Source of the DNA: Aeriscardovia sp.
Lineage (GTDB): Bacteria; Actinomycetota; Actinomycetes; Actinomycetales; Bifidobacteriaceae
NCBI GenBank assembly: GCA_017965665.1
Contig: JAGCPN010000007.1
Span: 62,001-126,000, forward strand
Length of the DNA: 64,000 bases
Reading direction: 5' to 3'
Shown: piece by piece, positions 8,416 to 17,013 of the stretch
Position numbering within the stretch: position 1 is the first letter of the stretch
Layout of the letters: each line of letters begins with the position of its first letter
Program-made: the position numbers and the translations under genes
The notes under the pieces: generated by a model
Told to the model about the DNA's origin: nothing
Seen by the model: the letters and a program-made list of their open reading frames with translations, nothing else
The model's database searches: none

Positions 8416-9687
8416 CTAAAGGAGGGGCAAAATAAATTCCTGGCCGCCCATGAAGGGCCTGAGGGCGGCGGGGATTTCGATTCTTCCGTCTTTGAGCTGG
8501 TGGTTTTCGAGGATGCAGGCCAGCCATCTGGTAGTGGCCAAAGTCCCGTTCAGGGTGGCGCAGTAATCGTTCTTTTCCCCGTTCCTGTAGCGCACCTGCA
8601 GCCTCCTGGCCTGGTACTGGGTGCAGTTGGAAGTGGAAGTGAGCTCCCTGTAGCGGCCCTGGGTGGGCATCCACCCCTCGCAGTCAAACTTCCGGCTGGC
8701 GCTCGAGCCCAGATCCCCCGCGGCGATGTCTATAACCCTGAAGGGTATCTCCATCTTGGAAATCATCGCCTTTTCCATCTCCAGCATCTGCCGGTGCATC
8801 TTTTCGCTCTCTTCCGGCCTGCAGTACACAAACATCTCGACTTTGTTGAACTGGTGGACGCGGATTATGCCGTGGGTGTCCTTGCCGGCGGCGCCCGCCT
8901 CCCTGCGGTAGCAGCTCGAAAAGCCGCAGTACTTGAGGGGCTTGTCTAAGTCCAGTATCTCGTCTGCGTGCATGCCCGCCAGGGCCACTTCGCTCGTTCC
9001 AACCAGGTATTGGTCGTCAGGCTCCCTGAGGCGGTATATCTCTTCGGCGTGCTGATTCAAAAATCCCGTCCCGGCCATTATCTCGGGCCTGACGAGGGTG
9101 GGGGTGATGGTGGGGATAAACCCGTTCTCCCTCCCGAACTCGAGCCCCAGCATTTCGAGCGCCAGCTCCATGCGGGCGATGTCGCCGGTCAGAAAGTAGA
9201 ACCGGGCCCCCGAGACCTTGGCGCCGCGGGCCATATCTATCCCCCCGCACTTTTCCCCGAGCGCCAGGTGATCTAGGGGCTCGAAGCCTTCCTCTTCGAA
9301 GTCGCGGATTTGCCCGAACTTTTCCACGACTTTGTAGTCGTCTTCCCCTCCGTCGGGGGCTGATTTGGAGACGAGGTTGCTGAGAGTCCAGGCGCTTTCC
9401 CTGCACCTCTCTTCGGCCCTGTCGGCGTCCGCCTTCAAAAGATCCACTTTCTCCGCAAGGGCCTTGAGGCGGGAAGTGAGCCTCTCTTTCTCTTCCCGGC
9501 TGACTTTCCCGAAAACGGCGGACTGCTCCTTTTGTTCCGCCCTCGCCTCCTCCCAGCGCGTGAGAGATTCTCTGCGGAGCTTATCTAGGGCGAGGACTTC
9601 GTCTACCAGCTCCACGCTCTCTTTCCTTCTTCCTTGGGAGACCCTGAAGAGATCAGGGTCGTCTCTGAGCAGCTGCATGTCTATCAT
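8416..9687 (-). CDS. serS: seryl-tRNA synthetase
   Basis: 423 residues from the ATG at 9687, which has GGAG 7 nt upstream. It charges tRNA-Ser in the cytoplasm. The N-terminal ~110 residues form the long helical tRNA-binding arm, rich in K/E/R. The class II catalytic core follows: motif 2 in YCGFSSCYRREAGAAGKDTHGIIRVHQF, then ASRKFDCEGWMPTQGRYRELTSTSNCT, and motif 3 in NGTLATTRWLACILENHQ. It is divergent from the kinase-like gene at 9817. The tRNA-Ser(UGA) gene sits immediately downstream. Confidence 0.97.
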   Translation of the reverse strand: MIDMQLLRDDPDLFRVSQGRRKESVELVDEVLALDKLRRESLTRWEEARAEQKEQSAVFGKVSREEKERLTSRLKALAEKVDLLKADADRAEERCRESAWTLSNLVSKSAPDGGEDDYKVVEKFGQIRDFEEEGFEPLDHLALGEKCGGIDMARGAKVSGARFYFLTGDIARMELALEMLGLEFGRENGFIPTITPTLVRPEIMAGTGFLNQHAEEIYRLREPDDQYLVGTSEVALAGMHADEILDLDKPLKYCGFSSCYRREAGAAGKDTHGIIRVHQFNKVEMFVYCRPEESEKMHRQMLEMEKAMISKMEIPFRVIDIAAGDLGSSASRKFDCEGWMPTQGRYRELTSTSNCTQYQARRLQVRYRNGEKNDYCATLNGTLATTRWLACILENHQLKDGRIEIPAALRPFMGGQEFILPLL

Positions 9688-9816
9688 TTTCCGGCTCCAA
9701 TTCGCTATTGTCCTATAAAGATATGATACAAGACCGTCCCATGCGCTTTTTGCGATCCCCAAATGCCCAAAACAGGAATTTGTAATAGATTAGAAAGAAA
9801 AGAGGGGATTTGTCGC

Positions 9817-11010
9817 ATGGTTGGGAAAAGTCATCATTCGTTTCTGTCAAAGATTTTCAAGATCGCCTTCCTCGCTCTTTCCGCTTCGGCGCTTTGGGGG
9901 GCGCTGAGGGAGCTTTTTGCGCTCGCAAGAAGGAAAAAGGACGAAAAAGAGGTGAGGGAGAGGAGGATAGAGATACGCGAGGAGGACCACAGGGCCGACT
10001 ACGCCTTCGTCATCAACCCCTCCAAACCCAAGGCGCAGCAGGCGGAAGAGACCGTGCGCGCGTTTTTTGCAAGCAGGCACATGCAGCCCCCCATGTTTAT
10101 TGAAACTCTCCTGGACAAAGACGGGTACGTCTGCGCCAAAGAGGCCCTGGAAAAGGGGGCCAAAGTCGTAGTCGCCTGCGGCGGCGACGGGACAGTGCGG
10201 ACGGTGGCGGGAGCTCTGTGCGGCACAGGAGTTCCGATGGGGGTCTTGCCGATAGGCACGGCGAACCTCTTTGCAAAAAACGTGGGCCTGCCCACGGAAG
10301 TGGAGGAGGCACTGAAAGTGGTGATCTCCCACGGATCCAAGAGGATAGACATGGGCAGCATGAGGTTTTTGGACTCTTCGGATCCCGATTTCAGACACCG
10401 CTTCCTCCTGATTTCCGGAATCGGAACGGACGCCGAGATGATAGGCCTCACCAATATCTCCCTCAAAAAATACCTGGGCTGGGGGGCGTACGTGATCGGG
10501 GGGATAAAGAGCTTTCTTACCCCCCATTACTCCGGCACTATCTGCGTGAAAAAGGAAGACGGCAAGCGCGTCAGCTTTTACGGGGTGCGCTTCAGAAGCT
10601 TCCTTGTGGGAAACTGCGGGAAGATCCCCCTCATCAACCTGATGCCCGCAGCCTCCTATACCGACGGGATTTTGGACTTCAAGCTCGTAGACACCCGCAA
10701 GGGCCTGCTGGGGTGGGCGGAGCTGATAAGCGGGCTGTTTTACCAGTCGAAGGCCAAAGATCCCAATGGCCAGATCCCGCTCTCGGACGCCTTCACCATG
10801 AAGGAAGTGCGGGGGGTGAGGGCAGATCTGACCCTGAGGGAAAAGGCGCCGGTGGAACTCGACGGGGACGCAGTGGGAAGAAGCGCCAGGATTGCGGTGG
10901 AGGTCGAAAAGCAGGCCCTCATCCTCCGGGTGCCGGCTCCTTCCCGAGATCTCGACGCCACAGGCTACATAGCCTTGGGGGGTCTGAGGAGAAAGATTGC
11001 CGGAGCTTAG
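9817..11010 (+). CDS. diacylglycerol-kinase-family lipid kinase (YegS/LCB5 type)
   Basis: 397 residues from an ATG with GAGGGG upstream. The first ~40 residues carry one hydrophobic helix, so the protein is probably membrane-associated. The catalytic domain is clear: YAFVINPSKPKA near residue 65, then VVACGGDGTVRTVAGAL (the GGDGT nucleotide-binding motif) and MGVLPIGTANLFAKN. A second beta-sandwich half carries the VELDGD motif near the C-terminus. Such enzymes phosphorylate diacylglycerol or another lipid using ATP; the true substrate cannot be read from sequence. The downstream gene pgm follows after about 30 nt. Confidence 0.88.
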   Translation: MVGKSHHSFLSKIFKIAFLALSASALWGALRELFALARRKKDEKEVRERRIEIREEDHRADYAFVINPSKPKAQQAEETVRAFFASRHMQPPMFIETLLDKDGYVCAKEALEKGAKVVVACGGDGTVRTVAGALCGTGVPMGVLPIGTANLFAKNVGLPTEVEEALKVVISHGSKRIDMGSMRFLDSSDPDFRHRFLLISGIGTDAEMIGLTNISLKKYLGWGAYVIGGIKSFLTPHYSGTICVKKEDGKRVSFYGVRFRSFLVGNCGKIPLINLMPAASYTDGILDFKLVDTRKGLLGWAELISGLFYQSKAKDPNGQIPLSDAFTMKEVRGVRADLTLREKAPVELDGDAVGRSARIAVEVEKQALILRVPAPSRDLDATGYIALGGLRRKIAGA

Positions 11011-11041
11011 ATATTTAAGCCCTGTATCTTATGCTTGTCTT

Positions 11042-12682
11042 ATGGAATATACGCGAGCCGGAAAGCCGGCAGAAAAAAGGGATTTGGCAGATCCCGATCT
11101 CTTGGTGAGCAAATACTACGATTTGATCCCCGATCCCGCCTCTGCGGCGCAGAGGGTCTCGTTTGGAACCAGCGGCCACAGGGGCACGTCCCCGTCTTCC
11201 TCCTTCAACGAGGCGCATATAGTCGCAATTTCAAAGGCCATAGCCGAGGTGCGCAAAGAGGAAGGGGTGTCCGGCCCCCTGTTTATAGGCAAAGACACCC
11301 ACGTTCTCAGCGAGTGCGCGTGGAGGAGCGCGATAGAGGTCCTCTCGGCCGCAGGGGTGCAGGTAATCACAGATTCTAGGCCCTTCACGCCGACCCCGGT
11401 CATATCCAGGGCGATAATCAACTACAACTCGGGCCGCGAGAGGATGGCCGACGGGATAGTCGTCACTCCCTCCCACAACCCTCCCGACTTCGGGGGTTTC
11501 AAGTATGACTCGACCTCCGGGGGCCCCGCGCCCGAAGGTATGACCTCCCGCATCGCAGAGAGGGCGAATGAGCTTTTGGGGCAATGGCGGAAAATTGAAA
11601 GGATTCCTTTCGAGAAGGCCGCCTCGAGCATCTGGGTGAAAAAATTCGACTACAGGCAGATGTACGTAAACGATTTGGCCAAAGTCATAGATTTCGATGC
11701 CATCAGGAATGGATCTGCCCGCATCGGCGTTCACCCCCTCTCGGGGGCTTCGATGGACTACTGGAGCGCCATTTGCGAAAAGTACGGCGTCTCTTTCACC
11801 CTCCTCAGCTCTGTTTTGGATCCGACCTGGTCATTTATGACCCTCGATCACGACGAAAAGGTGCGCATCGACCCCTCCTCGAGGGATGCAATGGCGGGAG
11901 TGGTGAAAAAACTCGAGGAGGACGGGGCCTGGGAGAGCCTGGATCTGGTCCTGGCGACCGACCCCGATGCCGACCGGTTCGGGCTGATAACCCAAAATGA
12001 CGGAGTGGCGGACCCCAACCGCTTTTTGGCCGAATCGGCCCTGTACCTCAGCCGGAGCCGGCAATGGGGCAGAGAAAAGAAGGTGGGCAAGACCGTCGCC
12101 TCTTCCAATCGCATATCCAAAGCGGCCGAGAGGTACTGCTCGGGAGCATGGGAAGTGCCCGCAGGCTTCAAGTGGTTCGTCGACCCCCTCAAGGAAGGCA
12201 GAGTGGGCCTGGCCGGGGAAGAGAGCGCGGGGCTGACCCTCCTTTGCAGGGACGGATCTATCTGGACTGCCGACAAGGACGGGATCGTGGCCGACCTCCT
12301 CGCTTCCGAGATGGCATCTTCCGCATCCGGCCTGCGCGGGCTAGAAGAAGAGGAAGAGAAAGACTTGGGACCCTCCTGGTACAGAAGGGTGGACGTGCCT
12401 GCCTCAAGGGAGGTCAGGGAGGCCATAAAGGCCCTGCGCCCCGAAGAGGTCCGCTGCATTTCCATAGGCTCTGAACCTGTGCTCAACATCACAGGCGAAA
12501 CCCGGGAGGGCATAAAGTTCGGTGGGATAAAGGTGGAGACGGAAAAGAGCTGGTTTGTGGTCCGCCCCTCGGGCACTGAGGCCATATACAAAATCTACGC
12601 CGAATCCTTCTCCTCGCCCGAGCAGCTTCAAAGCGCCCTGGACGCGGCAAAAGAGCTCGTCGGGAGCCTTTGCCGGGCGTAA
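11042..12682 (+). CDS. pgm: phosphoglucomutase (alpha-D-glucose phosphate-specific)
   Basis: 546 residues from the ATG at 11042, the same length as the E. coli Pgm family and aligned to its N-terminus (RAGKPAEKRDL). It interconverts glucose-1-phosphate and glucose-6-phosphate, linking glycolysis (or the bifid shunt) with nucleotide sugars. Seen are FGTSGHRGT near the N-terminus, the phosphoserine loop VTPSHNPPDFGG, the magnesium site DPDADRFG, the sugar loop AGEESAG and the phosphate loop PSGTEAIYKIY. No good ribosome-binding site precedes the chosen ATG, so the start is less sure than the identity. Confidence 0.96.
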   Translation: MEYTRAGKPAEKRDLADPDLLVSKYYDLIPDPASAAQRVSFGTSGHRGTSPSSSFNEAHIVAISKAIAEVRKEEGVSGPLFIGKDTHVLSECAWRSAIEVLSAAGVQVITDSRPFTPTPVISRAIINYNSGRERMADGIVVTPSHNPPDFGGFKYDSTSGGPAPEGMTSRIAERANELLGQWRKIERIPFEKAASSIWVKKFDYRQMYVNDLAKVIDFDAIRNGSARIGVHPLSGASMDYWSAICEKYGVSFTLLSSVLDPTWSFMTLDHDEKVRIDPSSRDAMAGVVKKLEEDGAWESLDLVLATDPDADRFGLITQNDGVADPNRFLAESALYLSRSRQWGREKKVGKTVASSNRISKAAERYCSGAWEVPAGFKWFVDPLKEGRVGLAGEESAGLTLLCRDGSIWTADKDGIVADLLASEMASSASGLRGLEEEEEKDLGPSWYRRVDVPASREVREAIKALRPEEVRCISIGSEPVLNITGETREGIKFGGIKVETEKSWFVVRPSGTEAIYKIYAESFSSPEQLQSALDAAKELVGSLCRA

Positions 12683-12686
12683 GATC

Positions 12687-13394
12687 GTGAAAATCTACGT
12701 GGAGGAGGCGGTGTTCTCCCTTTTCCCCTTCCTGACCCTCTTTTGCCTCAAGGCATGTTTCGACCCGGCCCTCCCCCTTGGGGAAGAAAAAGAAGAGAGG
12801 CTGAAAAAGGAGCTCGAGTGCGCCGAAAAGCGGGCGCATCTGAGGGAAGAAAAGATGGAGGGGCTGCCTTTAGCCGACCCCGCCGCGCCCTGGAGGGAGG
12901 GGTTCAAAAAGTTCACCTCTGAGAAAGGGTCTGAAAGTTGCCTAGAATCCCTCCTGCGGGAGGCAAGGCTGGGAAGGCTGCGCCCTGCGGGGAACCTGGA
13001 GAGGCTGGCAGACGCCGTATCCTTGGATTTTTCGGTGCCGCTGGGATGTGAGGACGCTTCAAAAATCCGGGGATCTCTGGGGCTGTGCCTGAGCCGGGGA
13101 AGGGATCCTTTCCGGGCGCCCGAAGGGAAGCAAACCCTCACTCGGGAGGGGGAAGTGTGCTACCTAGACAAGCTCGGCGCGGTGCGAAGATGCATCAACT
13201 GGGAGGATTCGCAGCGCACCTCCCCTTCGCCTTCCGGCCGCCGCTTCCTGTTTCTTTCAGAATCTTTGGACAAAGACTGCACTATGCGGACCGGCGAAGC
13301 AATGAGGGATTTGGGAAGGAGGCTCAGATTTTATTTTGGAGCCGAGACGGAAGAATTTTCCCTCTCTTCCCTGCGCCCCTCAAAAAGGGTATAA
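12687..13394 (+). CDS. B3/B4 tRNA-binding-domain protein
   Basis: 235 residues from a GTG 4 nt after the pgm stop. The central part has the organisation of the B3/B4 domain of phenylalanyl-tRNA synthetase beta subunits, which also occurs as stand-alone proteins: NLERLADAVSLDFSVPLG, then GCEDASKIRGSLGL, PFRAPEG, GEVCYLDKLGAVRRCINWEDSQRT and a closing FYFGAE. Stand-alone members are thought to act in trans-editing of mischarged tRNA, but this is not shown for this branch. The N-terminus has a short hydrophobic stretch (AVFSLFPFLTLFCLK). The gene is probably co-transcribed with pgm. Confidence 0.75.
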   Translation: MKIYVEEAVFSLFPFLTLFCLKACFDPALPLGEEKEERLKKELECAEKRAHLREEKMEGLPLADPAAPWREGFKKFTSEKGSESCLESLLREARLGRLRPAGNLERLADAVSLDFSVPLGCEDASKIRGSLGLCLSRGRDPFRAPEGKQTLTREGEVCYLDKLGAVRRCINWEDSQRTSPSPSGRRFLFLSESLDKDCTMRTGEAMRDLGRRLRFYFGAETEEFSLSSLRPSKRV

Positions 13395-13399
13395 AAAAG

Positions 13400-13472
13400 T
13401 GCCCTGGATGCGAATCGAACGCACGACACCCGCTTTAGGAGAGCGGTGCTCTATCCACTGAGCTACCAGGGC
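13400..13472 (-). tRNA. tRNA-Arg (anticodon CCU)
   Basis: A 73-nt cloverleaf. The acceptor GCCCTGG pairs with CCAGGGC, the T-loop is GTTCGATTC, and the anticodon loop CTCCTAA reads CCU. It decodes AGG, which is the most used arginine codon in this window. CCA is not encoded. It is convergent with the preceding B3/B4 gene. Confidence 0.95.
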
Positions 13473-13484
13473 AAGCCTGTAAAC

Positions 13485-13493
13485 ATAATAACA
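13485..13493 (-). promoter_or_regulatory. extended -10 promoter element of tRNA-Arg(CCU)
   Basis: On the minus strand the sequence reads TGTTATTAT, a TGn-TATNNT extended -10 box, ending 12 nt before the tRNA 5' end. No convincing -35 hexamer is visible. The surrounding 30 nt are very AT-rich compared with the neighbouring genes. Confidence 0.45.
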
Positions 13494-13547
13494 TATTTTT
13501 TGTAAACTAAAATCCTTTATGTAAAAACGCATTCGCTAAGGAGATTG

Positions 13548-14549
13548 ATGGGCAGGAAACGAGATCGCCGCTCCGCAGCCGCTGCGGAAGCGAACCTGCA
13601 GAGGGTCCGCAGGGGAAAGTGGGGCTATAACGTGACGCAGGTGGACGAGTTCCTTTCCAAGGCCCATCAGCTTTACGAACGCGCGGAGCCCTCTTTGAGC
13701 CAGCAGTCCGTGCAGCTTTCCTCTTTCGACCTGCAAAAGGGGGGATACAAGATAAGCGATGTCGACGGGGCCCTGATGCGCCTCGAGAGGGCGATTTCAG
13801 ACAAGCACACCCGCTGGGAAGTGGAATACAGGGGGACTTTAGGGTGGATGGAAGAGACGATGGGCCTCGCCTCCACCCTAAAGCCCCGCGTGCAGGCCCC
13901 GCTGTGCAAGCGCTTTGACAAGGGAAAGAGGAAGTCTGTTTCCTACGACAGGCAGCAGGTGGACCAGGTCATAGACGACTCCTGGTACACCATCTGCAAA
14001 CACCTCTCCATCTCCCCCGAAGCCAAGCTGAGAGATCCGCTGGACATAGATGCGATAGACGTCTCCGATTCGATTTTCACCCAGAAAAAGGGGCGCAAAG
14101 GTTACGGGGAGCCCTCGGTGGATGCGTATCTGAACCGCGTAGTGCAGGTTCTGAACAGAATTGAATCCTTCAAGCGCCTGGGATACCGGATGCCGGATCC
14201 CTCCTCGGTGCATCCTTCCAGGAGGGGGTTTGAAGAAGAGGTGGGGGTAGGCCCCGGGGAGCGCGAAGAAAAGGTGCACCTGCAGGCATCCCCGGAACAC
14301 CCGGACCTGGGATCTTTAGTCTCGAGGCTGGACGGGGCGCAGGACGATGAGAGGACTTTGGCCTCTTCGCGCCCGCATTCCCCCCAAGATCCTCCTGCCT
14401 TCACCCCCTCCGCCCCTTCTGACTCTGAATCGACCCGGGTCCAGTTTTCCTCGCCCCAGCCCTCCCTGCAGCGCAGGAGGCACGCGCAGAGCAAAAAGTT
14501 CTTCGGGTTTTCCAAGCGCCCGTCCAAAAACGAGGGAGATGAAAATTAA
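13548..14549 (+). CDS. protein with four DivIVA-type motifs and a disordered tail
   Basis: 333 residues; AAGGAG lies 4 nt before the ATG. Four copies of a DivIVA-like signature (GY...VDxxLxx) occur at about 18-43 (RRGKWGYNVTQVDEFLSKA), 60-84 (GGYKISDVDGAL), 127-152 (YDRQQVDQVI) and 177-200 (GYGEPSVDAYLNRV). In true DivIVA/Wag31 one such motif is followed by a long coiled coil; here the motif itself is repeated and the last ~120 residues are Pro/Ser/Glu-rich, probably disordered, ending basic. A polar-scaffold or DivIVA-interacting role is an inference. The canonical DivIVA is at 23951. Confidence 0.75.
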   Translation: MGRKRDRRSAAAAEANLQRVRRGKWGYNVTQVDEFLSKAHQLYERAEPSLSQQSVQLSSFDLQKGGYKISDVDGALMRLERAISDKHTRWEVEYRGTLGWMEETMGLASTLKPRVQAPLCKRFDKGKRKSVSYDRQQVDQVIDDSWYTICKHLSISPEAKLRDPLDIDAIDVSDSIFTQKKGRKGYGEPSVDAYLNRVVQVLNRIESFKRLGYRMPDPSSVHPSRRGFEEEVGVGPGEREEKVHLQASPEHPDLGSLVSRLDGAQDDERTLASSRPHSPQDPPAFTPSAPSDSESTRVQFSSPQPSLQRRRHAQSKKFFGFSKRPSKNEGDEN

Positions 14550-14557
14550 TCTCTCCC

Positions 14558-16297
14558 ATGCTTCCTACAAAAAAAATAAACAGAAAAAAGCAGAGGTATT
14601 ACTGGTCGGCGGGACTCCGCTTTACAAGCACCCTGTGCATCTTCGTGGTGCTCATGGTCCTCTTGGCCCTGGCCTCCCAGGCCGCCAAAGTCAGCTGGAG
14701 CGACAAGCCCCTCAACCGGACCATCCAGCCTGTAACTTCCAACACGGCCGTTGACATGGTGCCCGATTCCAAATCCGTCCGGTGCACCCAGGCGCAGAAG
14801 GCGGCGGGGGTGGGCCTGTGCGCGCTGTCTTTGACCACGGGCAAGTACAAAGTCGGATTGAAACTCGAAGAATTTACGGGCGTGCAGGAAAAAACCGGCT
14901 ACAAACAGAACATCCGCATCCTCATGCACTACCCCATAGGGTACAAGGGGAAGATGCCGGGGATAATATTTCTTTCCGGCGCCGGAACCGGAAGCGCCAC
15001 GGGGGCGTTTCAGGACCAGGCCTACTACTTCGCTTCCGCAGGATTTCTGGCGGCCACGATCGATAAGCCCGTCTGGCACACCACCCCCATCACCCGCGAC
15101 TACCCCTCGATGGCAAGGGTATATAACGAAGCTATAGGCATGATGCGCAAGTTTCCCGGGGTGGATCCTGACGCCATAGGGGTTCACTGCGACAGCGAAT
15201 CGGGATGGATAGAGCCCTACATCCTGGACATGGATCACAATATAGCTTTTCAGATCCTCGCTTCCCCGATGCTGTTCGAACCGAAGAGGGCCATGGCCTT
15301 CGTAGGCGCTCAGGACTTTTCCATAATCGGCGCAAATCCCGGATACCAGTCCATGGTGAGGAAGGTGTTCAGCATAGATTTCCCGGGGCTGGGCCTGCCC
15401 GACGGGGACTGCAACCCCTTCAATTCCAGGAGCTTTTCCATTCCCACTTTCCTGGCCTACGGATCCAAAGACGTCATGACCTCCCAGGTGGACGGGATGA
15501 CGAAAATAATGGAAATGGCCCAGGCGGCGGGCAATGAAAACTTCGTTCTGCGCGACTACCCCTTCGCCGACCATATCCTTCGCATAGGCGACGGCGCGGC
15601 CGGAGACACCACCCTGGCCGACCACTACCTGCAGGAGACTCTGGCGTGGAGCGCGGGAATGGTTTTGGGCTACAGGCAGACGGCCCCCAAGGTGGCCGGC
15701 CACGAGATATACCAGTCCATAGGCCTTCCCGTAATCCATTCGGATCCCGTCGGAATGTGGTACGCCATCGTCATCCACGTCCTCCTCATTCTCTTCATAA
15801 TCGCCACCGCCGTCTACTCTCTGGTGGTTTTGGGCTACAAGATCGCGGCCCTGGCCAAGCGGAGCAAAAGGCCCGTGGCCTTTGCGGGGAACTTTGCAAA
15901 AGACATTCTCTTTGCGGCGATCGCCAGCTTTGTGGCGCTCTGGCTCTTTGTAGCCGCGGTGACCCAGATAATAGTCAGGGTGGCCTTCCTGGCCTGGGGC
16001 GCGGCTCCAAAGATAGGGGGCATGGTCTATTGGAGCTGGTACGTGATACAGGCCGCGTGCGTAGTGGTGGTCTGGACCTGGTCGATGGTCCTGACGACCC
16101 TCCTGGAGACTATGGCGCTCAAAGGGTGGCTGCGGGGCAAGAAAAAGCCCAAAACCCAGAGGCAGGTTGAGTTTCTGGAAAACAGGACCCACTTTTTGGC
16201 CGCCAGCAAGATGGGCGTGGGCTACATCATCATTTTGGCCGTGACGATGCTCCTCGTCCTACTCGTCCTGGCTTTCTGGGGGCTGTTCCTCTACTGA
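14558..16297 (+). CDS. membrane-anchored alpha/beta hydrolase (dienelactone-hydrolase-like)
   Basis: 579 residues. A transmembrane helix at about 22-42 is followed by an outward-facing alpha/beta hydrolase domain (about 85-370). MPGIIFLSGAGTGS resembles the oxyanion-hole strand. HCDSESGW fits the nucleophile elbow Sm-x-Ser-x-Sm-Sm, GSKDVM gives a likely acidic residue and FADHIL the likely catalytic histidine. Four more hydrophobic helices follow at about 405-430, 445-470, 480-510 and 555-578. The substrate is unknown; an esterase acting on cell-envelope material is possible. It ends in a TGATG overlap with recO, so the two are translationally coupled. Confidence 0.75.
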   Translation: MLPTKKINRKKQRYYWSAGLRFTSTLCIFVVLMVLLALASQAAKVSWSDKPLNRTIQPVTSNTAVDMVPDSKSVRCTQAQKAAGVGLCALSLTTGKYKVGLKLEEFTGVQEKTGYKQNIRILMHYPIGYKGKMPGIIFLSGAGTGSATGAFQDQAYYFASAGFLAATIDKPVWHTTPITRDYPSMARVYNEAIGMMRKFPGVDPDAIGVHCDSESGWIEPYILDMDHNIAFQILASPMLFEPKRAMAFVGAQDFSIIGANPGYQSMVRKVFSIDFPGLGLPDGDCNPFNSRSFSIPTFLAYGSKDVMTSQVDGMTKIMEMAQAAGNENFVLRDYPFADHILRIGDGAAGDTTLADHYLQETLAWSAGMVLGYRQTAPKVAGHEIYQSIGLPVIHSDPVGMWYAIVIHVLLILFIIATAVYSLVVLGYKIAALAKRSKRPVAFAGNFAKDILFAAIASFVALWLFVAAVTQIIVRVAFLAWGAAPKIGGMVYWSWYVIQAACVVVVWTWSMVLTTLLETMALKGWLRGKKKPKTQRQVEFLENRTHFLAASKMGVGYIIILAVTMLLVLLVLAFWGLFLY

Positions 16298-17013
16298 TGC
16301 TCATCGAAGACGAAGGCATAGTTTTGAGGTCCTGGCCCCTGGGAGAGGCAGACGGGATCCTGTCGGTCCTCACCCGCTCTCACGGAAAAATCAGGATCGC
16401 GGCGAAAAGAATCAAGAAAAACCGTCTTATGAGCACCGCCGCCGCCCCGCTTTCCCGCTCGCGCTTCATCTACTGGAAGGGGAAAGGGGAGCTCGGGCGC
16501 CTCTCTTCCGCCTCCCTCCTCTCCCCTTTCGGCCTCGCTCTCTCCTCGGACTACCCTTCCTACCTTTCTTCCTGCCTCATGGCCGAGACGGCCGACAAGC
16601 TCCTTGAAACTTTTCAGGGCGAGGAGGGCTCGTACCTGTTGCTGTGGGGGGCGCTTGCAGCCCTGGCAAAAAGGAGGCTGGAGCCCTGGAAGGTGGTTGC
16701 CTCGTTTGAACTTAGGCTTTTGGCCCAGGCCGGCTGGGCGCCCGGCTCCGAAGAGTGCGCCGAGTGCGGGAGGAAAGGGGACTTTTTCCGCTTCAGCCTG
16801 CAAATGGGAGGGTGGGTGTGCGAGAAGTGCGCCCGGGGAGGTGAAAAAAGGTACCTCAAAAGCCAGAAGGCGCAGTTTTGCGCACTGCTCAAAGGGGACT
16901 GGGAGCGCTCCGGAGCACGCGATCCGGCGGTGGAAGGCCTGGCGAGGGACTGGGTAAATTATTATTTGGATCGCAATCTCAACTCGGAAAAAGTAATCAG
17001 GGAGAAAATATGA
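16297..17013 (+). CDS. recO: DNA repair protein RecO
   Basis: 238 residues, a normal RecO length. RecO works with RecR to load RecA at gaps and anneals single strands. The N-terminal OB fold is seen in EGIVLRSWPLGEADGILSVLTRSHGKIRIAAKR; the C-terminal helical part contains a four-cysteine zinc site (CAECGRKG... CEKC). The start shares one base with the stop of the hydrolase gene, and the stop overlaps the uppS ATG in an ATGA junction. Confidence 0.94.
   Translation: MLIEDEGIVLRSWPLGEADGILSVLTRSHGKIRIAAKRIKKNRLMSTAAAPLSRSRFIYWKGKGELGRLSSASLLSPFGLALSSDYPSYLSSCLMAETADKLLETFQGEEGSYLLLWGALAALAKRRLEPWKVVASFELRLLAQAGWAPGSEECAECGRKGDFFRFSLQMGGWVCEKCARGGEKRYLKSQKAQFCALLKGDWERSGARDPAVEGLARDWVNYYLDRNLNSEKVIREKI

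Noticed and set aside
14546-16192. 548-codon minus-strand frame opposite the alpha/beta hydrolase
   Set aside because: Antisense shadow of a well-supported gene; composition is typical of reverse-frame translation, with no known motif.
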